NCBI RefSeq assembly: GCF_029626175.1
Contig: NZ_JARUBM010000002.1
Span: forward strand, 3,303,001 to 3,367,000
DNA length: 64,000 nt
From: Micromonospora sp. WMMD1082
Lineage (GTDB): Bacteria > Actinomycetota > Actinomycetes > Mycobacteriales > Micromonosporaceae
Direction of reading: 5' to 3'
This document shows, piece after piece, positions 52,130-60,492 of the stretch. The translations under genes were made by a program, and so were the position numbers. Position 1 is the stretch's first letter. Every line of letters starts with the position of its first letter. The notes under the pieces are model-generated. The model searched no databases. It saw only the letters and a list, made by a program, of their open reading frames with translations, and was not told the origin of the DNA.

Positions 52130-53305
52130 TCACTCCGGTAGGGCGCCGGTCACGCTACTGAGCGCGTCGTTGGCGAACAGCACCACCAGCACGCTGATCG
52201 CCACCAGCAGGCCCAGCGCGACCGCCATCACGATGACGACCCGGAGGGTGCCCCTTGACCTCTCGGCCGGCGATTCCGCCCATCCCTGGGCCAGGATGTG
52301 CCCGGTCAACGAGCCGGAGTTCTCCTCGCCGGCGGGAAAGGCGATGGTGGCCGAACTCTCCGCCCCGGCGTAGTACGCGCTCAGATCGGATCCCCCGGGA
52401 CGGTGCGTCCGCTCGGAACCTGCCGGGGCGCCTCCCGGGGCAGTTCCCGGGGAGCTTCCCGGGGCTGCGGCCTCGGTCGACCGGCCCGTTGCGGGAAGCA
52501 GGCCCGGCCGGGACGACGGCCGGGGTGCCGCGCCCGGAGAGCCGGGGGAGGGTTGGTCCCGGCGCCCGACCAGGTTGGTCGGCGGTGGCCAGACCGGCAG
52601 CGCCGGTGCCGGCACGGCAGCGGGCGGGCCGGCGGCTGCGGTAGGTGCCGCTGCGCGACTCCCGACCGTTGGTGCCGCACCGGATACACCGCCGGGTTCG
52701 CGGGCCGTGGCGGGCGGCGCGGTGGCGGCGGGTGGCGCGGTGGCGGTGGAGGCGGGTGGCGGCGGGAACGGCGGCGCGGGCATCGGGCCGGGCGGCGGCG
52801 GAGGCGCCGGCACGGGTGGGCCGGGCGGCGGCGTCGGCGGTCCCGGCACCGGGGGTGCGGGTCGGGGGCCGGGCGGCGGCGCGGGCGCTGGCCCCGGCGG
52901 ATACGGCCCGGGTGTTGGCGGCGGTGCCGGGGCGGGCGGGGGCGGTACGGGCGCCGGTGGGTGAGGCGCCGGCTCCGGATCGGGTACCGGCGGTGGCGGT
53001 GGTTCGGCCGGCTCCGGTGGCCGGGCGGGCTCCGGTGGCGTGGCGGGCTCGGGGTTGACCGGCGCGGACCGATAGACGCCCGACACCTTGCCGCCGGTCC
53101 CTGCGGACTGCGCCTCGTCCACGCTCACCCGGCTGAGTCCCGGCATCCGGACGCTGGCCCGTACCGGCTTCGGCGGCCCTGGCTCCCGCTGACCGGGCAT
53201 GCGGGCCACTCCCCTCGGCCCAGTCGCACCCGTGGTGCCGCCAGCCGATGGAGGGGGAGCGGGTCCAGGATCGACCGTCCCCGCTGGAACCTCGCGCTCG
53301 GTCAT
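52130..53305 (-). CDS. Proline-rich protein with C-terminal membrane anchor
   Basis: The 391-residue protein is mostly disordered. Residues about 75-260 are very Pro-rich with PPPP runs and PAP/PGP repeats. A short acidic region follows (LSAYYAGAESSATIAFPAGEE, key part SATIAFPAGEE), then one hydrophobic helix near the C-terminus (VVIVMAVALGLLVAISVLVVLF) and a short outward tail. It is probably a type II-like single-pass membrane protein with a large cytoplasmic Pro-rich part. Function is unknown; such tails can bind SH3-like or cytoskeletal partners. The ATG at 53305 has GGAGG upstream. Composition makes any homology unreliable. Confidence 0.7.
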   Translation of the reverse strand: MTEREVPAGTVDPGPAPPPSAGGTTGATGPRGVARMPGQREPGPPKPVRASVRMPGLSRVSVDEAQSAGTGGKVSGVYRSAPVNPEPATPPEPARPPEPAEPPPPPVPDPEPAPHPPAPVPPPPAPAPPPTPGPYPPGPAPAPPPGPRPAPPVPGPPTPPPGPPVPAPPPPPGPMPAPPFPPPPASTATAPPAATAPPATAREPGGVSGAAPTVGSRAAAPTAAAGPPAAVPAPALPVWPPPTNLVGRRDQPSPGSPGAAPRPSSRPGLLPATGRSTEAAAPGSSPGTAPGGAPAGSERTHRPGGSDLSAYYAGAESSATIAFPAGEENSGSLTGHILAQGWAESPAERSRGTLRVVIVMAVALGLLVAISVLVVLFANDALSSVTGALPE

Positions 53306-53471
53306 CGTCGCCCTCCGCACCACGTTCGCAACCGGACCCGTGCCGTCGGGCCGGAAGTGCCTGAGTGACACGGTGCCACACTTCGCCCGCGTGGCACACC
53401 CGGAGCGCGGACCGCGCAGGCCCTTCGGAGGTCCCCGCAGTGGGCAGGCTGAGCGGGGCCGCCGGCCGGCG

Positions 53472-55076
53472 TCAGCGTCCGCCGGGCGCGGAGGGGGTGG
53501 CCGAGAGGTCGTCCACCGGGTGGGAGCTGCTCGCGGCGGTCGTCGGACCGGCGGTGCCGGCTGCCGTGGTCGGTGCGGCGCTGCCGGCATCGTTGGTCGG
53601 CGAAACGGAGTCCGACGGCTCCGGTGCTGGCGAGCTGGAGCCGGACGGGGTGGGCGACGGCGAGGTGGAGCCGGTCGGCGTCGGCGAGGGTGAGGTGGAG
53701 CCGGACGGTGTCGGCGACGGCGAGGTGGAGCCGGAGGGCGTCGGCGACGGCGACGTGGACCCCGACGGCGTCGGCGAGGGGGTCGGCCTCGGCGTCGTCG
53801 TCTTGGTGGGCGTCGGCGTGGGCTTCGGCGCCGGCGGCTGCGACGGGGTGGGCGAGGAGGTCGGCGTCGGGATCGCGCCCACCACCCGGGTCGCGGCGTA
53901 GAGCCGGGACCAGCGGACGGTGGAGATCTTGACCACGTCACCGGTGGTCGGCGCATGGATCATCTTGCCGCCGCCGATGTACATCCCCACGTGGTGGATG
54001 CTCGTCCAACTGCTGCCGGAGGCGAAGAAGAGCAGGTCGCCGGGGAGCAGCGCGGTGCGGGGCACGCTCCGCGAGCTGGTCGCCCGGTACTGGTCCCGAG
54101 AGATGCGCGGCAGCTGGTAGTGGCCTGCCGACCGGTACGCCGCCCACATCAGGCCCGAGCAGTCGAACGAGTCCGGTCCTTCGGCCGCCCAGACGTACGG
54201 GTCGCCGAGCTGCTTGCGGGCGTAAGCGACGGCGGCCAGCGCCGTGGGGTGGGCGACCAGCCCGCCGGCCGACTGGTCGACGTAGTCCGCGCCGAGCTGC
54301 TGCTCGGCGGCCTCCTGCTGGCGGGCCAGCTCGATCAGCTGCGCGGCGTTGTCCTCCCGCAGCTTGAGCAGCTTCGCCTCTTCGTCGCGTAGCGCCGTCC
54401 GGGTGGCGGCGTACTGCTCCTGGACACCCTGGAACCGGGACTGGGCGGCCGTGTACGCCTGCGTGGCCACCTGCTCGTCGCTGCGGGTACGGGCGAGTTC
54501 GCCGGCCGCCGGCCCGGTGGCGTGCTCGACCTTCTCGCCCCGGTTCGCCCGGCGCAGCAGCTCCAGGTCGCGCAGGTCGGTGGCGAAGTCACCGGGGGGC
54601 AGCGCGGCGGCGGCCTTGATCGCCTCCGCGGCGACCTGGTCGGCGCGCTGCTGCGCCTGCTGGACCGCGGCCCGGGCGAACTCCAGGTCGCGCTCCGCGG
54701 TCAGGAACTGGGCCTCCACCTCGGTGCGCTGCTGCTCCAGTTCGAGCAGCCGGGTGCCCAGCTCGGCGACGCGCGCCTCGGCGGCGTTGATCTGCGTCTC
54801 GAGCGCGCTGGCGCCCGGGGTGCCGAGCGGCGGCGTCACCAGGCCCGTGGTGCCGTCGGCGGGCGCGCCACCGGGCAGCTGCAGTGGGCCGGTGACGATC
54901 GGGCGGGAGCCGGTGTCGGGCACGGTGACGGGCACACCCGGCTCGGCGTAGGCGGGTGTGGCGAGGACCGCGCTGGCGACGGCGGCGAGCAGTGCGGACC
55001 AGAGCGCCGGCCGTAGCACCGGCGAGACCACCGGGCTCCGTCGCCGCTGCCGTCGTCCGTCCGCGCTGTCGATCAT
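53472..55076 (-). CDS. NlpC/P60 cell-wall endopeptidase with coiled coil
   Basis: The 534-residue protein has an N-terminal signal peptide (helix [21 protein letters not shown], cut after AYA). A long coiled coil (about 85-245, e.g. [20 protein letters not shown]) follows, like RipA/RpfB-associated hydrolases. The NlpC/P60 domain (about 270-385) has the catalytic Cys in [10 protein letters not shown] and His in [10 protein letters not shown], followed by the third polar residue near HAPTTGD. A long Ser/Thr/Pro tail ([10 protein letters not shown] repeats, about 400-500) ends it. It should cleave D-Glu-mDAP bonds in peptidoglycan. Its promoter region is shared with mqnE. Confidence 0.9.
   Translation of the reverse strand: MIDSADGRRQRRRSPVVSPVLRPALWSALLAAVASAVLATPAYAEPGVPVTVPDTGSRPIVTGPLQLPGGAPADGTTGLVTPPLGTPGASALETQINAAEARVAELGTRLLELEQQRTEVEAQFLTAERDLEFARAAVQQAQQRADQVAAEAIKAAAALPPGDFATDLRDLELLRRANRGEKVEHATGPAAGELARTRSDEQVATQAYTAAQSRFQGVQEQYAATRTALRDEEAKLLKLREDNAAQLIELARQQEAAEQQLGADYVDQSAGGLVAHPTALAAVAYARKQLGDPYVWAAEGPDSFDCSGLMWAAYRSAGHYQLPRISRDQYRATSSRSVPRTALLPGDLLFFASGSSWTSIHHVGMYIGGGKMIHAPTTGDVVKISTVRWSRLYAATRVVGAIPTPTSSPTPSQPPAPKPTPTPTKTTTPRPTPSPTPSGSTSPSPTPSGSTSPSPTPSGSTSPSPTPTGSTSPSPTPSGSSSPAPEPSDSVSPTNDAGSAAPTTAAGTAGPTTAASSSHPVDDLSATPSAPGGR
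53641..53760 (-). repeat. 30 bp tandem repeats in the hydrolase tail
   Basis: Four 30-base units (53641, 53671, 53701 and 53731) encode [14 protein letters not shown] decapeptides, with a partial fifth. Repeat number is likely to vary between strains. Confidence 0.75.
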
Positions 55077-55333
55077 TCGGCTCCCCGTCCGGATTGCTCT
55101 GCCGCGCCGGTCGGCGTGGCGGTTCGGGACGCTACCAGGGTGTGTCGTGCCCCACCCTGTCTTACCTCACGGGGCGCAGTGGTGTCGATGTCTGCGCGGG
55201 TAACAGGAGGCTGAGAGTCCGTTGCCGGCCGGTACTCCGGCGGACCGCGCTGCGAGCGGTGCCCGCGACCGACGTAGGCTCGGGTGGCGACCAGCTCCGG
55301 TTGCGACCGCAGGTGGAAGGGGACGGGCTTTCG

Positions 55334-56503
55334 ATGGACGCCGGACTCAAGCGTGAGCTCGAAGCGAAGGTGTACGCGGGAGAGCGACTGACCCGGGAGG
55401 ACGGGATCGCCCTCTACTCCAGCGACGACCTGACCTGGTTGGGTCGGCTGGCCCACCACCGGCGCACCGAGCTGAACGGCGACCGGGTGATGTTCAACGT
55501 CAACCGGCACCTGAACCTCACCAACGTCTGCAGCGCGAGCTGCGCGTACTGCTCCTTCCAGCGCAAGCCGGGTGAGAAGGACGCGTACACGATGCGCATC
55601 GACGAGGCGGTCCGCAAGGCCAAGGAGATGGAGGACGAGCAGCTCACCGAGCTGCACATCGTCAACGGCCTGCACCCGACGCTGCCCTGGCGCTACTACC
55701 CGAAGGTGCTGCGCGAGCTGAAGGCGGCACTGCCGAACGTCAAGCTGAAGTGCTTCACCGCGACCGAGGTGCAGTGGTTCGAGAAGATCAGCGGGTTGAG
55801 CGCCGACGAGATCCTCGACGAGCTGATGGACGCCGGCCTGGAGTCGCTGACCGGCGGCGGCGCGGAGATCTTCGACTGGGAGGTCCGGCAGCACATCGTC
55901 GACCATGCCTGCCACTGGGAGGACTGGTCGCGGATCCACCGGCTGGCGCACAGCAAGGGCATGAAGACCCCGTCGACCATGCTGTACGGCCACATCGAGG
56001 AGCCCCGGCACCGGGTCGACCACGTGCTGCGGCTGCGCGAGTTGCAGGACGAGACCGGCGGGTTCGCGGTCTTCATCCCGCTGCGCTACCAGCACGACTT
56101 CGTCGACTCGGCGGACGGCAAGATCCGTAACCGGATCCAGGCTCGCACGACGATGGCCTCGCCGGCCGAGTCGCTGAAGACCTTCGCGGTCTCCCGCCTG
56201 CTGTTCGACAACGTGCCCCACGTCAAGTGCTTCTGGGTGATGCACGGGCTGTCGGTGGCCCAGCTGTCGCTCAACTTCGGCGTGGACGACCTGGACGGCT
56301 CGGTCGTGGAATACAAGATCACTCACGACGCCGACTCGTACGGGACGCCGAACACCATGCACCGGGACGACCTGCTGCACCTCATCTGGGACGCGGGATT
56401 CCGGCCGGTCGAGCGGAACACCCGCTACGAGGTGGTCCGCGAGTACGATGCCGCGCCGACGCTGTCCGAGCGCCGCGCCGAACCGCAGCAGGTCTGGGCC
56501 TGA
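55334..56503 (+). CDS. mqnE: Aminofutalosine synthase (radical SAM)
   Basis: The 389-residue protein is a radical SAM enzyme. The 4Fe-4S cysteines are Cys66, Cys70 and Cys73 in NVCSASCAYCSF. HIVNGLHPTLPWRYY and GAEIFDWEVR are conserved in the MqnE/CofH branch. MqnE joins the SAM 5'-deoxyadenosyl radical to 3-[(1-carboxyvinyl)oxy]benzoate to give aminofutalosine, an early step of menaquinone synthesis. With mqnL, mqnP and mqnM in this window it makes a futalosine-pathway set. The ATG at 55334 was taken because the frame above it has no coding character. The gene is separate from the mqnL operon by 10 kb. Confidence 0.92.
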   Translation: MDAGLKRELEAKVYAGERLTREDGIALYSSDDLTWLGRLAHHRRTELNGDRVMFNVNRHLNLTNVCSASCAYCSFQRKPGEKDAYTMRIDEAVRKAKEMEDEQLTELHIVNGLHPTLPWRYYPKVLRELKAALPNVKLKCFTATEVQWFEKISGLSADEILDELMDAGLESLTGGGAEIFDWEVRQHIVDHACHWEDWSRIHRLAHSKGMKTPSTMLYGHIEEPRHRVDHVLRLRELQDETGGFAVFIPLRYQHDFVDSADGKIRNRIQARTTMASPAESLKTFAVSRLLFDNVPHVKCFWVMHGLSVAQLSLNFGVDDLDGSVVEYKITHDADSYGTPNTMHRDDLLHLIWDAGFRPVERNTRYEVVREYDAAPTLSERRAEPQQVWA

Positions 56504-56536
56504 CCCCTGGCGTGCCGGTCCGGGGCGACACCCGGA

Positions 56537-56553
56537 CAGGTGGCGTTCACCTG
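56537..56553 (+). promoter_or_regulatory. Inverted repeat containing a PHO-box-like half site
   Basis: CAGGTG (56537-56542) and CACCTG (56548-56553) are a perfect inverted repeat. GTTCACC at 56545-56551 matches the start of the 11 bp PhoP direct-repeat unit, but the second unit is poor. It lies about 64 bases upstream of the first gene of the transporter-like operon. A GTTCAC also occurs at 57450-57455. Confidence 0.3.
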
Positions 56554-56616
56554 CTGTGTGTCCCGCGCGTCGATGCGCCTGTCCCGGTGTTTCTCCGCGC
56601 CGCGTAGACCCTCGGT

Positions 56617-57381
56617 GTGTCTCGATACCTGCGCGCCCGCGCCACCGTCACCGCCCTGTTCACGGCCACTGTCAGCCTCGTCGCTCCCGCTCCGGCCGGC
56701 GCCGCACCGTTGGGTTCGGTGCGACTGCCGGTGACCAGTGGGATCGTCGACGCGACGCCGATCTTCGCCAGCGCCACCACCTCGGCACCCTGCCCGGCCG
56801 GCTTCGGGCGTAATGCCCAGCTGCGGGTGGGTCCACCCGGCGGGCCGTTCAGCAACCTTGCCCGGCCACTGACCGATGGTGGCTACGACCGGGCTCCGGT
56901 GACCGCGCGACCCAACCGTTCCTTCGTCACCGCGCTCGGTGGTGCGCCGGTCGACGGTGAGTGGTGGGTCGTGGTGGAGTGCCTGAGCGAGACGCAGGGC
57001 GTCCATCCGGAGCGGTTCGTCACGCCGATCACGGTCTCCGGGCGGCAGTGGCGCTCGGGCCGACCGGCGGGTGCCGCACCCGCCACTCCCGGTCCAGACG
57101 GCGCGGTGGTGGTGCCCGATGGCGGCGGGACGCGGACGCCCGCACCGGGGACGGCGTCCGGGATGCCGGCCGCCACCCCGTCGACGGCGACCACCGCCAT
57201 TGCCGAGGACGCCGAGCAGCAGCGCCGGCTCACCGGCAACGGGGGTAGCGGTGCCGCGTCGCTCGCCAACCTCTGGTGGATCCTTGCCCTGCTCGCTGCC
57301 CTGACCGTGGTCGGCGCGACCTCGTTGCTCCTCCGCCGACCGGACCCGAGCCAGCCCGGGCGGCAGGGCCGCCGCCGCTGA
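56617..57381 (+). CDS. Secreted, C-terminally anchored protein of unknown function
   Basis: The 254-residue protein has an N-terminal signal peptide (ending APAGAAPLGSV), a folded domain with two conserved-looking cysteines (PCPAGFGRNAQL and VVECLSETQG), a Thr/Pro/Ala linker (about 150-200) and one C-terminal helix (LWWILALLAALTVVGATSLL) with a basic end. This is the layout of a surface protein with a membrane tail. It precedes the phosphate-transport-like genes, so it may serve with them. I do not recognise a named family. The GTG at 56617 follows a TAGACC element by six bases, possibly leaderless. Confidence 0.65.
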   Translation: MSRYLRARATVTALFTATVSLVAPAPAGAAPLGSVRLPVTSGIVDATPIFASATTSAPCPAGFGRNAQLRVGPPGGPFSNLARPLTDGGYDRAPVTARPNRSFVTALGGAPVDGEWWVVVECLSETQGVHPERFVTPITVSGRQWRSGRPAGAAPATPGPDGAVVVPDGGGTRTPAPGTASGMPAATPSTATTAIAEDAEQQRRLTGNGGSGAASLANLWWILALLAALTVVGATSLLLRRPDPSQPGRQGRRR

Positions 57382-57577
57382 CGGGATGACGGCTGATCCG
57401 CTGCCCGGAACAACCGCGTATCCGAACGGTTGATGCTCCGGTACTCGCTGTTCACATGTTGCATGTCTGGCGTGAGCGGACGGCTGCGCAGGGGGTTACT
57501 CGTGGTCCCCACGCTGAACGGCGAAGTCCTGGGGAGCGGCAGCCAGCGTGCGTGGGGGCACGCCGGAGAAGAAGGGG

Positions 57578-58045
57578 ATGAGGGTGCAGCGCTCACGCAT
57601 TGTGTTCCTCGCCGCGCCGTACCACGGGCAGGCGACCGACGGCATCGTCTGGATGCTCGTCTCGTCGAACAACCGGCCGTTGGGCCGCGGCGCGACCTAC
57701 CACGAGGTCTACGCCCGGTGCCGGGACTCGGTGCTCGACCTTCAGGCCAATGTGGACCGTGTGGTGCCGCTGGAGGGCACCGTGCCGGCCAACGGGCAGT
57801 GGAACTGGCGGATCGAGCTGGACGGCGTGCCGGTGGCCCTGTCCAGCCGCTCCTACCTGCGCGCCCGCGAGTGCACGTACAACCTCGAACGGTTCCTGGA
57901 GGCGCTGCCGCACGCCGACGTGGTCCCCGGGACTCGCGGCGTACGGCGTCGCCGGTCGCCGGAGCCGCTTCCGCCGGTGCGTAGCGTGAACGGCCCGTCC
58001 CACCCGTCGGGGTGGACCCACCCCGATCGCGAGGCCCTGCTGTGA
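57578..58045 (+). CDS. DUF1508/YegP-like small protein
   Basis: The 155-residue protein contains SNNRPLGRGATYHEVYARC and WNWRIELDGVPVALSSRSYL, the strand-rich signature of YegP/DUF1508 proteins, whose role is unknown. After residue 115 comes a basic, Pro-rich tail. No signal peptide is seen. The ATG at 57578 has GAAGAAGGGG upstream; a longer frame would start 30 bases earlier. It lies 28 bases before pstC, so it probably belongs to the same transcript. Confidence 0.6.
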   Translation: MRVQRSRIVFLAAPYHGQATDGIVWMLVSSNNRPLGRGATYHEVYARCRDSVLDLQANVDRVVPLEGTVPANGQWNWRIELDGVPVALSSRSYLRARECTYNLERFLEALPHADVVPGTRGVRRRRSPEPLPPVRSVNGPSHPSGWTHPDREALL

Positions 58046-58073
58046 CGGGCCGGCCGGCACGGGACGTCAGTCG

Positions 58074-59114
58074 ATGACCATCGTCGTCACCGGCCCCGAC
58101 GCGCCGACCGGCACCGGGGCCGAGACGCCACGCCGGGTACGGCAGGGCCGCAGCCTCTCCGACCGGTTCTTCCGGGGCGTCTTCCGGTTGGCCGGTGTGG
58201 TCGTCCTCGCCATCATGCTGCTGGTCGGCATCTTCCTGACCCTGCGCGCGCTACCTGCGCTGGAGACCATGGGCTGGCGGTTTCTCACCACCCAGGAATG
58301 GGATCCGGTGGGGGCCAACTTCGGGGTGGCCGGCGTCCTCGTCGGCACCCTGCTGATCGCCGCCGTCGCGATCGTCATCGCGGTGCCGTTGGCCGTGGGC
58401 GCCGCGCTGTACATCACCGAATACGCGCCGCGCCGAATCGCCCCGATCCTGGTCAACCTGGTCGACCTGATGGCCGCGGTACCCAGCGTCGTGTACGGGA
58501 TCTGGGGTCTCTACCTGCTCGAACCGCGCCTGCTGGTGGTCGGCGAGCAGGACGAGGGACTGCCCCGCTGGCTGGCCACGTACTTCGCCTGGATCCCGCT
58601 GTTCCGGGTGGACGACTACGACCCGCGGGAACCCATCAGCGACGGCGCGTTCACCAGCTCGACGTTCATCGCCGGAATCATCGTGGCGATGATGGTCACC
58701 CCGATCATCGCCTCGGTCATGCGGGAGGTCTTCTCCCAGGCGCCGGTGAGCGAGCGGGAGGGCGCGTACGCCCTGGGGGCGACGAAGTGGGGCATGATCC
58801 GCTCGGTCGTGCTGCCCTTCGGGCGCGGCGGGATGATCGGCGGGACCATGCTCGGCCTGGGCCGGGCGTTGGGCGAGACCATCGGCGTCTACCTGGTCAT
58901 CTCGGTCGTGTTCGTCATCCAGCCGCACATCCTGCAGAGCGGTGGTGGCTCGATCTCCTCGCTGATCGCACTGAAGTACGCCGAGTCCAACGAGATCGGG
59001 ATCGCCGGTCTGATGGCCGCCGGCCTGGTCCTGTTCGCGATGACGCTGATCGTCAACTTCGGGGCCGGCCTGGTCATCAGCCGCAGTCGGTCCGGCGCGG
59101 CGAGCGACGCGTGA
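58074..59114 (+). CDS. pstC: Phosphate ABC transporter permease PstC
   Basis: The 346-residue protein has six helices in PstC order and the BPD permease EAA-like loop REGAYALGATKWGMIRSVVLP that docks the ATPase. TLRALPALETMGWRFLTTQEWDP is the external loop typical of PstC. It forms a heterodimeric pore with the next gene's PstA. The periplasmic-facing acceptor should be the PstS-like protein at 60486. The ATG at 58074 fits the N-terminal cytoplasmic basic segment. No pstB is adjacent. Confidence 0.93.
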   Translation: MTIVVTGPDAPTGTGAETPRRVRQGRSLSDRFFRGVFRLAGVVVLAIMLLVGIFLTLRALPALETMGWRFLTTQEWDPVGANFGVAGVLVGTLLIAAVAIVIAVPLAVGAALYITEYAPRRIAPILVNLVDLMAAVPSVVYGIWGLYLLEPRLLVVGEQDEGLPRWLATYFAWIPLFRVDDYDPREPISDGAFTSSTFIAGIIVAMMVTPIIASVMREVFSQAPVSEREGAYALGATKWGMIRSVVLPFGRGGMIGGTMLGLGRALGETIGVYLVISVVFVIQPHILQSGGGSISSLIALKYAESNEIGIAGLMAAGLVLFAMTLIVNFGAGLVISRSRSGAASDA

Positions 59115-59124
59115 GGAGCCGTTG

Positions 59125-60492
59125 GTGAGCACCGACCAGACGACGATCGCCGAGACGGCGGCACCGGATCGGGCGGTGCCGGCCGGACCGGGCCACTCCC
59201 GCGGCGGGCCGCCCGACGCCACCATCCTGCCGCCGCCTGCGCGCCCGAAGGCGTACGAGATGCGGCGCGACCTGACGACGACCCGGCGGACCGACGTCCT
59301 GGCCCTGCTCGGCGCGGCGACCGCGGCGGTCAGCCTGACCGTCCTGCTCTTCGGCCAACTGGCGCCCTTCGACGGCCTGCTCGGCTTCGTGGTGGTCGCC
59401 TATCTGATCTTTCTCGCCATCTACGCCGTGCTCGTCTCGCTCGACGAGTCCGGTCCGGCGGTGCAGGACCGGCTGGTCGCCGCCGTCGTGCACAGCCTGG
59501 CGTTCCTGATGCTGCTCGCGCTGGTCGTGGTGATCGGCTTCACCCTCGTCAAGGGGCGGGAGCCGCTGTCCCACCTGAACTTCTACTACGAGGACGCCCG
59601 GCAGGCCGGCCCGCTGGAGCCGCTGTCGGTCGGCGGCATCCGGCACGCCATGATCGGTACGCTCCAGCAGATCGGCATCGCGCTCGCGATCACGATCCCG
59701 CTGGGCCTGCTGTGCGCGGTGTTCCTCAGCGAACTGCCCGGTCCGTTCAGCCGGCTCGTACGGGTCATCGTGGAGGCGATGACGGCACTGCCGTCGATCG
59801 TGGCGGGGCTGTTCATCTACGCCACGCTGATCCTGGCGCTCGGCGAACTGGAACGCCGCCACGGTGACCTGCCGTTGATCGGTCAGAAGTCCGGGTTCGC
59901 CGCGGCCCTGGCCATCAGCGTGATGATGTTGCCGATCATCATCCGGGCGGCCGACGTCGTCCTCCGGCTGGTTCCCGGCACGCTGCGCGAGGCGTCGTAC
60001 GCCCTGGGCGCCTCGCAGTGGCGCACGATCTGGCATGTCGTCCTGCCGACCGCCCGCTCCGGTGCGATGACCGCGATCATCCTCGGCACGGCGCGAGGCA
60101 TCGGCGAGACATCACCGGTGCTGCTCACGGCCGGCTTCACCCAGTTCACCAACCTCGACCCCACCAACGGTCCGCAGGTGTCGTTGCCACTGTTCACCTT
60201 CGACGCGGTACGCCGGCCGGACGAGCTGATGATCGCCCGTGGGTTCGGCGCCGCGACCGTCCTGATGGCACTGGTGCTCCTGCTCTTCGTGCTCGCGCGG
60301 CTGCTCGGCGGCCGGGCACCCGGCCAGCTCAGTCGGGGTCAACGGCGGCGCCGGGCGATCGCCTCCCGTCGGGACGCGCTGCGCTTCCTCCGGCGGGAGC
60401 GGGAGCGCCTGTCCCAACTGGCTCAGCACGACGCCGACGGGCCATCCGGCCCGCCACCCCCACCGAAGCGACAACGAGGTAGGTCATGGTGA
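59125..60492 (+). CDS. pstA: Phosphate ABC transporter permease PstA
   Basis: The 455-residue protein is longer than typical PstA (about 300). Residues 55-120 add two extra helices. The PstA core follows, with the EAA loop REASYALGASQWRTIWHVVLP and GIGETSPVLLTAGFTQFTNLD. A basic, Pro-rich C-terminal tail (about 400-455) extends beyond the last helix. The GTG at 59125 has GAGGAG upstream; TTG 59122 is less likely. Its stop lies inside the PstS-like gene, so the two are coupled. Confidence 0.9.
   Translation: MSTDQTTIAETAAPDRAVPAGPGHSRGGPPDATILPPPARPKAYEMRRDLTTTRRTDVLALLGAATAAVSLTVLLFGQLAPFDGLLGFVVVAYLIFLAIYAVLVSLDESGPAVQDRLVAAVVHSLAFLMLLALVVVIGFTLVKGREPLSHLNFYYEDARQAGPLEPLSVGGIRHAMIGTLQQIGIALAITIPLGLLCAVFLSELPGPFSRLVRVIVEAMTALPSIVAGLFIYATLILALGELERRHGDLPLIGQKSGFAAALAISVMMLPIIIRAADVVLRLVPGTLREASYALGASQWRTIWHVVLPTARSGAMTAIILGTARGIGETSPVLLTAGFTQFTNLDPTNGPQVSLPLFTFDAVRRPDELMIARGFGAATVLMALVLLLFVLARLLGGRAPGQLSRGQRRRRAIASRRDALRFLRRERERLSQLAQHDADGPSGPPPPPKRQRGRSW

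Noticed and set aside
55195..55290. Possible TPP riboswitch upstream of mqnE (GGCTGAGAG)
   Set aside because: The CTGAGAG is present, but the partner ACCC and the second conserved arm (GAACCTGAT, GCGNAGGGA) are not found.
55077..55330. Possible c-di-AMP (ydaO) riboswitch upstream of the NlpC/P60 gene
   Set aside because: Such leaders are common before cell-wall hydrolases, but the conserved GGGTGAA, CCGAAxCCG and GCTAACTC-type elements are not recognisable on the minus strand.
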